Part shown: piece after piece, positions 9,638-17,324 of the stretch
Layout: each line of letters opens with the position of its first letter
How positions within the stretch are numbered: position 1 is the stretch's first letter
Source of the DNA: Ascoidea tarda (nom. inval.)
Taxonomy: Eukaryota; Ascomycota; Saccharomycetes; Ascoideales; Ascoideaceae
Assembly: GCA_030560485.1 (NCBI GenBank)
Contig: JAKTTS010000147.1
Coordinates: forward strand, 1 to 30,827
Direction of reading: 5' to 3'
DNA length: 30,827 nucleotides
Notes under the pieces: model-generated
The model's input: only the letters and a program-made list of their open reading frames with translations
Told to the model about the DNA's origin: nothing
Databases searched by the model: none
Made by a program: the position numbers and the translations under genes

Positions 9638-9999
9638 TGTGAAAGAGGCCTGAGGTGGTGGAGGAGGAGAGGCAGATCAGTTGCAAAAAGAGAAGAAGAA
9701 GAAGAAAAAACAGCCAACGATACCAATACCCCAGAACCAGTTCCACCCAACAATTCCTCTCTAAACGTCGACTGTTCTCATTCACGAAGATTTTTCAGTC
9801 TTTTGGGATTTCCCAAACGGGCAAGCAAAACACCGCCGCAAGCCCTGACTAAAATGGAATCCCGCACCCTCTCGAAAACGTCGGTGCACGCGCCACAGCG
9901 GCTGATTCGCATGCGCTGATTGGCCTGTGCTCGTGGGGGAGAAGGGGCGATTTGAGCGCTTCTTCTGCTGCCTCTGCTTCTTCTGCTTCCAACACCACG
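9638..9999. promoter_or_regulatory. GC-rich divergent promoter of the desaturase and HEM12
   Basis: A 362-bp head-to-head spacer, markedly richer in G+C than the rest of the window. It has a GA-rich tract near 9660-9710 and a GC-rich core at about 9830-9950. Overlapping open frames on both strands here reflect this composition and are not called as genes. A reversed CCAAT box is listed separately. Confidence 0.6.
9919..9923 (-). promoter_or_regulatory. CCAAT box upstream of HEM12
   Basis: ATTGG on the plus strand (CTGATTGGCC context) is a reversed CCAAT element 77 bp before the HEM12 ATG. CCAAT boxes bind the Hap2/3/5 complex, which controls several heme and respiratory genes in yeasts. The motif is short, so regulation is inferred. 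Confidence 0.35.
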
Positions 10000-11115
10000 A
10001 TGTCAGACCTCAGTGCCTTGAAATTGGACTACAGCTTTCCTCCCTTGAAACACAACCTTCTTCTCAGAGCTGCTCGGGGAGAGTCTGTCGAACGCCCCCC
10101 AGTGTGGATCATGCGCCAGGCTGGAAGATATCTCCCAGAATACCACCAGGTCAAGGGCAACAGGAACTTCTTCGAGTGCTGCAGAGATGCTGAGATCGCC
10201 TCCACCATCACCATTCAACCTGTCGACCACTACGAGGGCCTTATCGATGCTGCCATTATCTTCAGTGACATCTTGGTGGTGCCGCAGGCCATGGGCATGG
10301 ACGTGGTCATGATCGACGGCAAGGGCCCCCATTTCACTGATCCCTTGAGAAAACCAGAGGACTTGCAGAAGCTCACCAAGAACGTCGACTTGATCCACTC
10401 CCTCGGCTGGGCCTTCAAGTCCATTAACTTGACCAGGCACAAGCTCAATGGCAGAGTCCCTTTGTTGGGCTTTTCTGGTGGCCCCTGGACTCTTTTAGTT
10501 TACATGATAGAAGGTGGCGGCTCAAGGCTTTTCAGATTCGCCAAAGAATGGATCTACAAATACCCCAACGAATCCCACCAGCTACTATCTAGAATCACTG
10601 ACATCTTGATTGAATTCCTCGCTCTCCAGGTCAAAGCTGGCGCTCAGATGTTGCAGGTCTTTGAGTCCTGGGCTGGCGAACTAGGTCCACATGAATTCAA
10701 CGAATTCTCCTTACCTTACTTGAAGAGAATCACTCAGGAATTGCCCTCTCATTTGCAAAGACTTGGAATCAACCCTGCTGATATACCGGTCACCATTTTT
10801 GCTAAGAACAGTTGGTACGCTCTCAACGATTTGTGCAGCCTTGGTTTCAATTGCGTCTCCTTGGACTGGTCCTGGGATCCTCAAGAAGCTGTCAAACTCA
10901 ATAACAATAGAGTCACTCTACAGGGCAATATTGATCCAGGTGTTATTTATGGAACAGACGAAATCATCTCCAAAAAAGTCGAGGCAATGATCAAAGGTTT
11001 TGGCGGTGGTAAAAAAAACTACATCATCAATTTTGGCCATGGAACTCATCCTTTTATGGATCCTGAAAAGATTCGTTTTTTTCTTCAAGAATGCCACAGA
11101 ATAGGTAGTTTATAA
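10000..11115 (+). CDS. HEM12: Uroporphyrinogen decarboxylase
   Basis: 371 aa (yeast Hem12 is about 362). It catalyses the fifth step of heme synthesis, decarboxylating the four acetate side chains of uroporphyrinogen III to give coproporphyrinogen III in the cytosol. Diagnostic segments are [16 protein letters not shown] (active-site Arg residues), [12 protein letters not shown] (catalytic Asp), [19 protein letters not shown], and the C-terminal [13 protein letters not shown] with its conserved His. The start is the ATG at 10000; an in-frame TTG at 9952 would only add a Ser/Ala-rich leader. Codon use shifts along the gene: the first half is rich in C/G-ending codons (many CTC), the end in A/T-ending codons. 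I found no CTG codon. NSE2 follows in the same direction after 266 bp. Confidence 0.97.
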   Translation: MSDLSALKLDYSFPPLKHNLLLRAARGESVERPPVWIMRQAGRYLPEYHQVKGNRNFFECCRDAEIASTITIQPVDHYEGLIDAAIIFSDILVVPQAMGMDVVMIDGKGPHFTDPLRKPEDLQKLTKNVDLIHSLGWAFKSINLTRHKLNGRVPLLGFSGGPWTLLVYMIEGGGSRLFRFAKEWIYKYPNESHQLLSRITDILIEFLALQVKAGAQMLQVFESWAGELGPHEFNEFSLPYLKRITQELPSHLQRLGINPADIPVTIFAKNSWYALNDLCSLGFNCVSLDWSWDPQEAVKLNNNRVTLQGNIDPGVIYGTDEIISKKVEAMIKGFGGGKKNYIINFGHGTHPFMDPEKIRFFLQECHRIGSL

Positions 11116-11381
11116 TTCTACTTGTCAATATTCCCTTTTGTAAATACTACACCAATCTACACCAAATATATCATCTAATAAATACTTTAAACAGGAATCG
11201 ATAATTCATCTCTCTACAATACTGATGAGATCAAACCTTATTTTGACGCGTAACCCTGTTTAACTTTATACTGCAATGTATTGAAATATTATACTAAACT
11301 GTACCAAACTATACTGGAATATAAATTCTCTTTATCTGATCATCTGAAAGAAAATAAAAAAATAAATTATCATTACTTATA

Positions 11382-12497
11382 ATGTCTCTGTCTATTAATG
11401 AAACTGAATATCAACATCAAAGCATACATGGCAGTAGCGACAACGACGCCGATTCCGATAACGAACCTGACATGAACTTCAATGTAAATCTAAACAACTT
11501 TCAACTACCTAAAACCTATCCAATAAACCACCAAATTTTGAAAAAATTAAACGATTTAAACACTTTTGATTCAAACGACTTAACCCTTCTAAATGACCTA
11601 AAGGATTCAATTTATAATTCCAACATTAGCCATCTAATTGACTCTCTAAATCAATCATATGCCAATAATACCAATAATACCGATAATACCAATAATACCA
11701 ATAATACCAACCCTAATAATAATGAAAATAATCAAATCATCCAGCAATCAATACACAATATCAAAAAATCAATCCTACTAAATGGTTACGCAAAAATCTT
11801 TCAAAATGCTATTCAAACTACTAAAGGTTCTTTACTAACATTATCTAAAGATTCTAAAGATTCTAAAGATGATAATAATAATGAAAAAATCTCAGATGTT
11901 TTTAATCAAAATCTAGAAATGGAATTCAACCAATTCCCCTTACTAAACTTACTAAAAAATGATAAACAGTTTTTAAAACTATCCTCATATAAATTTGTAA
12001 TTGATAATCCTTTAGATCCTCTACCAAAATTTAATTTTAACTTTGATGATATTGATTTAGACAAAGATATAAGTGACATTGACATTGATATCAATATAGA
12101 TTCAGATTCAGATTCAGATTTAAATTTAAATTTAAACAACTTCAAATCTTTATACAATTCAAACCGCCAAAAGAATAATAACGATGACGAGGAAGAAGAA
12201 GAAATTCTAGAATCTGGCGGAAAAATTGATTTATTATGCCCAATTTCAAGAAAATTATTTGAAGACCCACTTAAATCAACAATATGTGGTCACACTTTCT
12301 CAAAGAAACCATTATATGAATATTTGGATAGCCAAAGGCATGAAAGACTAATTCCCTGCGTTGTCTCAGGATGTTCATCAAACATAAATAGAAATAACCT
12401 AATTGATGACATTTTAATGGACCTACGTGTGAAAAGTTACTCCAGAAATAAAAATATAAATAGATTAAATGAAAAAGATCAGTTAGTCACTATATAA
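11382..12497 (+). CDS. SP-RING SUMO E3 ligase, Nse2/Mms21 subunit of the SMC5/6 complex
   Basis: 371 aa. The C-terminal SP-RING (about residues 280-330) reads LLCPISRKLFEDPLKSTICGHTFSKKPLYEYL and then IPCVVSGC, the Nse2/Mms21 arrangement of C-x-H and C-x4-C zinc ligands. The family binds SMC5 through its N-terminal helices and SUMOylates DNA repair and chromosome proteins in the nucleus. The middle is low-complexity: Asn-Thr repeats encoded by AATACC units (11663-11710), a KDSKDSKDD stretch, then Asp/Ser/Asn-rich acidic sequence. It is longer than yeast Mms21 (267 aa) mainly because of these inserts. The start ATG has CTG as its third codon. It converges on FMC1 with a 60-bp gap. Confidence 0.85.
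   Translation: MSLSINETEYQHQSIHGSSDNDADSDNEPDMNFNVNLNNFQLPKTYPINHQILKKLNDLNTFDSNDLTLLNDLKDSIYNSNISHLIDSLNQSYANNTNNTDNTNNTNNTNPNNNENNQIIQQSIHNIKKSILLNGYAKIFQNAIQTTKGSLLTLSKDSKDSKDDNNNEKISDVFNQNLEMEFNQFPLLNLLKNDKQFLKLSSYKFVIDNPLDPLPKFNFNFDDIDLDKDISDIDIDINIDSDSDSDLNLNLNNFKSLYNSNRQKNNNDDEEEEEILESGGKIDLLCPISRKLFEDPLKSTICGHTFSKKPLYEYLDSQRHERLIPCVVSGCSSNINRNNLIDDILMDLRVKSYSRNKNINRLNEKDQLVTI
11663..11710 (+). repeat. AATACC hexamer repeat inside NSE2 (Asn-Thr repeat)
   Basis: AATACC units, with one GATACC variant, encode NTNTDNT-type sequence in the linker between the N-terminal helices and the SP-RING. The near-identical codons suggest recent replication slippage. Confidence 0.8.
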
Positions 12498-12557
12498 TCA
12501 TCATATGTATATCTATATCTATATAAACAATAGACTGCCTGTTTCATTATTTACAAA

Positions 12558-13019
12558 CTATTCAGGAACCTGAAGACCAACTCTGTTGGCTGTCTTTTGT
12601 ACTTTCTCTTCTTGTGACATGGTTATTCCAGGGTTATATCTCTCAATCAATTCTTCATAAACTCTTTGGTTTTTGAGAAATATTGAGATGTTGTAAATCA
12701 ACTTGTGTGCTGAGCCCTCTGAAAATTTAAAGTCTTCCAAATACCCAGAAAATTCCCCCTTTTCTTGAGCTATGTTTACTCTTCGGTTTCTGTTTGTCAT
12801 TCTCTCACTAATTTCCTTGTACCTACTTAATTCGTTGTTGATTTCTTGTTTATTTTTTCCTTCTCTAATGAGCTGTATTTTCTTATATTTCACCATGGCG
12901 TCCAATTTTCTATCGGTTTCCTTAATGTGGGCTTTGGCTGTTGTTCGGTGCAGTTTGCTTAATTCTCTGTAGAGGTTTCGGTAAGCACTAACAATCGATT
13001 TGCCAATATTTGAAGACAT
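12558..13019 (-). CDS. FMC1: LYR-type mitochondrial ATP synthase assembly factor, Fmc1-like
   Basis: 153 aa. The N-terminus has a Complex1-LYR signature (SIVSAYRNLYRELSKLH, containing LYR), and the C-terminus reads YNPGITMSQEEKVQKTANRVGLQVPE, characteristic of the Fmc1 branch. Fmc1 is a matrix protein needed for F1-ATPase assembly at elevated temperature, where it supports Atp12. The central part is basic and predicted helical (KKIQLIREGKNKQEINNELSRYKE). I chose the ATG at 13019; further upstream in frame there is only a TTG. The length matches yeast Fmc1 (155 aa). Assignment to Fmc1 rather than another LYR factor rests on the C-terminal motif. Confidence 0.82.
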   Translation of the reverse strand: MSSNIGKSIVSAYRNLYRELSKLHRTTAKAHIKETDRKLDAMVKYKKIQLIREGKNKQEINNELSRYKEISERMTNRNRRVNIAQEKGEFSGYLEDFKFSEGSAHKLIYNISIFLKNQRVYEELIERYNPGITMSQEEKVQKTANRVGLQVPE

Positions 13020-13745
13020 TTTTTCTGGAGTGAGGATATGGAAGATAAACAATTTCTTACGTCTTAAGATGAGTGCAGGTTCAAGGAAATAAAATAATTA
13101 TCTACTCAATGTTGAGAAACGCAGGGTAACCTGAAATTTTATTCTCAAAAACATTGTCTTGTCTCTAATTGGTTAGCGAAACAGAGTTATATCAGTTACT
13201 GTTAATCTCCAATATTGCTGATATCTTCAGTATCTTAGTTGATGTCCCTTTGAGTGTTCAAAAGATCGAGGTCGGTGCAGCTGAAACTATTTTCAGTTCT
13301 AAATTCCATACCAAAAGCATAAAATTGGCCATTCAGTTGCTTACTATTATAAATTGGCTCAGATTTAGAAGATATCACTGGAAATGACTAAAATGAATAA
13401 AGTGTAGGGAATCGTTGGTAATAACTCCAAAATTAATATCATTTATAAATAATTCAAACGATCGGAATCTCAATTTCAAAATTTTAAAACGCACTATATG
13501 AGTTGGTAGTAAATCATGTACTTTTTCAAACACTTTCAAAAGATTAATTTCTTTGAAGAAAATTTTTTTGATGAAGACCAGCTTTCTGAAAAGTAAAAGT
13601 ACAGGATTTATCTTAAAAAATTAAAAATATAAATAAAATTACTAATTTATATAATTAGGTTCAAAACACAGACAAAAAAAAATAGAATTCTTAGTTTTGG
13701 CATGCAACCTCAAAAATTGATAAAAACTGTATACTAATCCTTTGA
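13020..13745. other. Intergenic region between FMC1 and the Gfd2-like gene
   Basis: 726 bp containing the FMC1 promoter and the 3' end of the next minus-strand gene. An open plus frame without an ATG at 13169-13387 (protein-like, e.g. LYQLLLISNIADIFSILVDV) may be a gene remnant or chance. The remainder is AT-rich. I see no tRNA or snoRNA that I can support. Confidence 0.5.
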
Positions 13746-14672
13746 TCAATCTTTAACTTTTTTTTCATCAAATTCAGTCAAATAAAAAGAACAAAACCTT
13801 TCGGCTCTCAATTGGGGATTGCATAACATAGATAATAATCTCATTTTAATAACTGCAGCGTCTCCAGCATTTTGAAGAGAATGATTTAAATTTAAACCAA
13901 TGTTTTTTCTAATTGCATCTAAGGTAACTTCTTCTTTATATTGTTTTAATGTTGTTGTCAATTTCCATAAGGTTCCGATATCAACAAAATGAATTTCTGG
14001 AGAGAATTGAAAACCCATTCTTTTTCTTAAACCAACTAATTTATTTTGAATTTGTTCACTACACATTAAGATATTTTGTTTGCCAATGAGTTGAACCATT
14101 TTTGAGAGCATCCGTTTAAGATCTTCCTTTGAAACTCTTATGGTGTCTCCATAATGAAACTCGGTTTGTTTTTCTTTAGTTATATCGTCTTGAACAATAA
14201 AATCGAGATCCAAAGAATCTGATGCATCATTATTAATTGGATCCCAAATAGATAATCCAAAGTTAAAAGATTCACAAAACTCGATTTCATTATAAGCGAA
14301 TGTTACGACAATTTTTTCTTTTTTATTGACCCAATTGACAATATTTTTTAGTTCGTTAAAATTAAATGAAGAATTCGATAATCCAGGAAAAAAGAGTTGA
14401 TTTGATTTATGAAAATTTTCAGTAAAATTTGATCTTAAATCAATCAATTTTAAAGATTTTTTTAAAAATTGCTTGCTTTCATTTGAATCGGTTTTTAGGT
14501 AATCGAAATATTGATGATGATTAGGTTTCCAATTTAAGCATCCACACTGACTTGTTTTTTTTAAGTATTTTGAAAAGAAATTTGTAAAATCAAAGCAATT
14601 GACTAATTGTAGATGGCAAAGATCTTGATTTGGTTGAGAAACAGGTCTAATAGCACGTAGTCTAGAACTCAT
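13746..14672 (-). CDS. Gfd2/YDR514C-like RNase H-fold protein (tentative)
   Basis: 308 aa with ATG at 14672. The C-terminal half looks like the exonuclease-like RNase H fold of fungal Gfd2/YDR514C proteins: a first strand (KIVVTFAYNEIEFCESFNFGLSIWDP), a Lys/Arg-rich helix, the FVDIGTLWKL strand, and a final GLNLNHSLQNAGDAA helix resembling the H-NAG-DA motif of DEDDh nucleases. The usual first D-x-E motif appears as Y-N-E, so the leading catalytic Asp seems lost and the protein may be inactive as a nuclease. The N-terminal part has Cys and His residues (CGCLNWKPNHH) without a clear fold. Gfd2 is linked genetically to mRNA export (Dbp5). The family call is a motif-level judgement. Confidence 0.55.
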   Translation of the reverse strand: MSSRLRAIRPVSQPNQDLCHLQLVNCFDFTNFFSKYLKKTSQCGCLNWKPNHHQYFDYLKTDSNESKQFLKKSLKLIDLRSNFTENFHKSNQLFFPGLSNSSFNFNELKNIVNWVNKKEKIVVTFAYNEIEFCESFNFGLSIWDPINNDASDSLDLDFIVQDDITKEKQTEFHYGDTIRVSKEDLKRMLSKMVQLIGKQNILMCSEQIQNKLVGLRKRMGFQFSPEIHFVDIGTLWKLTTTLKQYKEEVTLDAIRKNIGLNLNHSLQNAGDAAVIKMRLLSMLCNPQLRAERFCSFYLTEFDEKKVKD

Positions 14673-15058
14673 TTTTTATTAGCTTAAATTTAATCGTTTT
14701 CAGTTATGTTTATTAAAATTTTTAATTAGTTGTGAAAGGTAATGAAGTAAAAAGAAAATCAAAACAAAAAAAAAATTATAGAAAATTCAAGACAATTTAT
14801 ATGATTAAAGATTGAAAAAGAGTGAAAAGATTGATTAACAGTTTAATTTTTTTTTGCTTTAAAAATTACTAAAAAGAGAAAGAGTAAAACACAATGTAGA
14901 AAAAAAAATGTTTTCAAATAAAAACAGACAAATAAACCAAAATATTAACCAAAAACCGATTAAGAAAAATGAATTATTCAATTAATTAACAGAATTAGAG
15001 AAAAAAAAGTAAAAGTAAAAGTTGAAGAGCATATAAAAATAATATACTTGTTTATAAA
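14673..15058. other. Intergenic region between CBF1 and the Gfd2-like gene
   Basis: 386 bp of very A-rich sequence in a tandem minus-strand arrangement. It should hold the CBF1 3' UTR and the promoter of the Gfd2-like gene. It contains several A-runs and no distinct motif that I can support. Confidence 0.5.
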
Positions 15059-15976
15059 TTAGTCTTCATTTCTTAAATCATGATGAAGTTTTTTATATCT
15101 TTCTAATTCTCTATAAGTTCTTTCCAATTCTATTTTTAATTTATCATTTGAAGAGCCCAATTCAGCGACAGCTTGATCTGTTAATAATTTTTCTAAAGTC
15201 CACTTTTCGACGTTATTAGTTTCATTTTCTTTTAATCTGCGAATATAATCAACAGCTCTTTTTAATATTTGAGCTTTATTAGTTTCAGGAGTGGGTAATA
15301 AAGAGGCCAATTCTCTAATACCAGCATTGATGTTCTCTCTTCTTCTTCTTTCAACTTCTTTGTGGTTTTCTCTTCTAATTCTTTGCCATTCATCACTACC
15401 AGTTAGAGGTTTTTCAGTTGTTGTAGTAAGAATACGAGAATTTTTTGGGATATCGTTTTGGTTATTTTGATTATTGTAAGAATGTTGAGTTAAAGCGTTT
15501 ATTTGTCTCTCTCTTTGAGCATCATTTTCAGCTTGAGCATATACTTGTAATTGTTGAGAGTAAGAGATATTATTTAAGTCGTTATATGAATTGTTTACGT
15601 TATTCATATCGTTGATGTTGTTTATATTATTCATGCTATTCATGTTGTTCATATTGTTCATATTGTTAATTTGATTATTGAAATTATTGTTGATTTTATT
15701 TTGATGATCATAATGCAGATTGTTTTGATTATCTTGAGCAGCTTGAGCAGCTTGAGCAGCATGAACAGCAGCTGCAACGGAGTCTGAAGGATCAGTATAA
15801 TTGGGTTGTTGAGATAATAGTTCTGAATCGATATTGTTCATATCATCAGAAACTGGGGGATTTGGGTTTTGATTACCGTTTTCTTGATTATCATTATTGT
15901 CATTATTTTTGTCTTGGTTGGATTGGTTGATGCTGTCATCATTGTTTTCATTAATATTATTTTCCTCATTATCAAG

Positions 15977-16032
<56 letters not shown>

Positions 16033-16303
16033 CATTATCGTTATTATTGTTGCCATTATCATTGTCATCATCTTTATCATTTGTATTTTGATTATCCTTT
16101 TGGTTAACATTGTTGGAAGTAGAACTATTGTTTTCAGTTAATTCCTGGGAAGTATTATGGCCATTATTTGAAACACCATTATCAAGAGTCCCATCAACCT
16201 GATCAGCATTCTTCAGAGCAGATTCAGGCGAAGAGTTCGAGTCTTTCAATCTCTTTGCTGGGTTCTCGTCTGATAATTCAGCAGATTCTCTTTTTAACGA
16301 CAT
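15059..16303 (-). CDS. CBF1: Centromere-binding / E-box bHLH transcription factor
   Basis: 414 aa. The bHLH region (about residues 311-357) reads NHKEVERRRRENINAGIREL, then ASLLP, then KAQILKRAVDYIRRLKE. The basic-region His/Glu/Arg contacts specify CACGTG. The segment VEKWTLEKLLTDQAVAELGSSNDKL matches the post-helix leucine-zipper-like tail specific to Cbf1. In yeasts Cbf1 binds centromere element I and promoters of sulfur-amino-acid genes; in Candida-type yeasts it also acts at ribosomal protein genes. The N-terminal 300 residues are disordered and Asn-rich, with a pure Asn run encoded by AAT repeats and an AAQAAQAAQ stretch. The leader appears to contain an intron (16313-16599), and a TCACGTG site lies at 16791. 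In-frame CTG occurs only in the disordered part (e.g. 15716-15718). Confidence 0.93.
15977..16031. repeat. TTA/AAT trinucleotide repeat in CBF1 (poly-Asn)
   Basis: An uninterrupted ATT/TTA array of about 18 units encodes about 18 consecutive Asn on the CBF1 strand; ATC interruptions follow. The purity of the codon indicates recent expansion. The same array gives spurious poly-Ile or poly-Leu frames in the other readings. Confidence 0.9.
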
Positions 16304-16312
16304 GGCTTGATT

Positions 16313-16599
16313 CTAGGAGACACCAAAAGACAGTTAGTAATGAGCATTCTGGGCAAGGACAGAGGGCTTCTTCTGGAGCATCTAGAGCAGACACACCACT
16401 TGTTCTCTGAACCTGTTTCTTCAAACTGTGTCCACCTCTTATCTCTTCTACCTCTTCTTATCAGCTCATCTCGTTGGGAAGCGAAAACGTGAAAGTCAGC
16501 ATTATCCACTTCACCACCTGACAAACGCCAGGCAGAACTGGAGCTGAGCAGATAGCAAAAGAAACGCGAGAAACAAGAGGCAGCAGAGGGGAAACATAC
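16313..16599 (-). other. Predicted 5'UTR intron of CBF1
   Basis: On the minus strand a perfect GTATGT donor lies at 16599-16594, a perfect TACTAAC branch site at 16339-16333, and a TCCTAG acceptor ends at 16313, giving a 287-nt intron. Splicing would join ...CGTCGCAG to AATCAAGCC directly before the CBF1 ATG. The only frame that reads through into CBF1 closes a few codons upstream without an ATG, so the intron should lie in the leader and not in coding sequence. Confidence 0.75.
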
Positions 16600-16790
16600 C
16601 TGCGACGTAGCTGGTAATACTCTTCAGCGGTTTTCCTAGTGTTGGAAGCTTTTGAGATGTGTTTGGAAGAAGGAAAATCTCTTTCTGCTTTTTTTCTTCC
16701 TCCAGCAAAATTCTTACTGGGGGTTGCGCGCCATCCCAGAGGAGGCGGGCTGTAGCAGAACCACAGAGTGCTGGATAGCAGAGAATGCCA

Positions 16791-16796
16791 CACGTG
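16791..16796. promoter_or_regulatory. CACGTG E-box upstream of CBF1
   Basis: CACGTG, read as TCACGTG on the minus strand, lies about 490 bp upstream of the CBF1 ATG and about 190 bp upstream of the predicted leader intron. This is the core that Cbf1 itself binds, which suggests autoregulation. Only this one site was noticed in the window. Confidence 0.45.
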
Positions 16797-17324
16797 AGCT
16801 TACTGTGCATAATCCGTACGTTCTATTGGCTAAACCATGCTGCTGACTAATTTGGAGAAAACGCATGATCAGTATATTCTCTTTGGGCCACACCTGAAGA
16901 GCCCTAAAAAAGTCCAAAGAGGAAATCGCAGGACAGATATAAAAGAATAAAATTTTGTAGAGGAAAAGTGATAGACAAAGCACCAGAGAAATGAACAACT
17001 AGTGTGAAGTAGAGGTGTTTTGTTGATTAAATGGTATGTAGATACTGCTGTTGGTTGTTTTTGTTACTAGTGACATGAAATGATGAGAAAATTTTCATAT
17101 TTAAACAGTTATCCCTGTCTTAAGATATTGTGTCGAGATTTTTTACTCTGAAATTTGTTAATAAGAATTACATTTCTATCGTGTTGAATTTTCCATTTTA
17201 TGCTGAATATTCATAACTAACATACTAACATTTCTATTTTTGTCTTAGTATTAATATATAATAATTACAAACGCTCTATATACAATTTTTTAATAAAAAC
17301 TATTTTCCCTCTAAGATTTCCAAT

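Larger units (their letters stand above)
16304..17324. other. CBF1 upstream region and GEM1 3' flank
   Basis: 1.0 kb between two tandem minus-strand genes. The half next to CBF1 (16304-16850) is GC-richer and contains the leader intron and the E-box. The half next to GEM1 (16850-17324) is AT-rich and contains a complete plus-strand set of intron signals with no gene around it (see findings). Open frames across 16294-16998 on both strands lack family resemblance. Confidence 0.6.

Noticed and set aside
9518-9919. Plus-strand frames overlapping the desaturase 5' end and promoter
   Set aside because: They begin inside the well-supported desaturase gene on the other strand and consist of Arg/Glu low-complexity sequence from the GA-rich tract.
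15869-16141. Poly-Ile / poly-Leu frames opposite CBF1
   Set aside because: Readings of the TTA repeat in other frames; the Asn reading belongs to CBF1 with its intact bHLH domain.
16461-16998. Overlapping minus-strand frames upstream of CBF1 as coding exons
   Set aside because: None continues in frame into CBF1 after the predicted splice, and none resembles a known protein.
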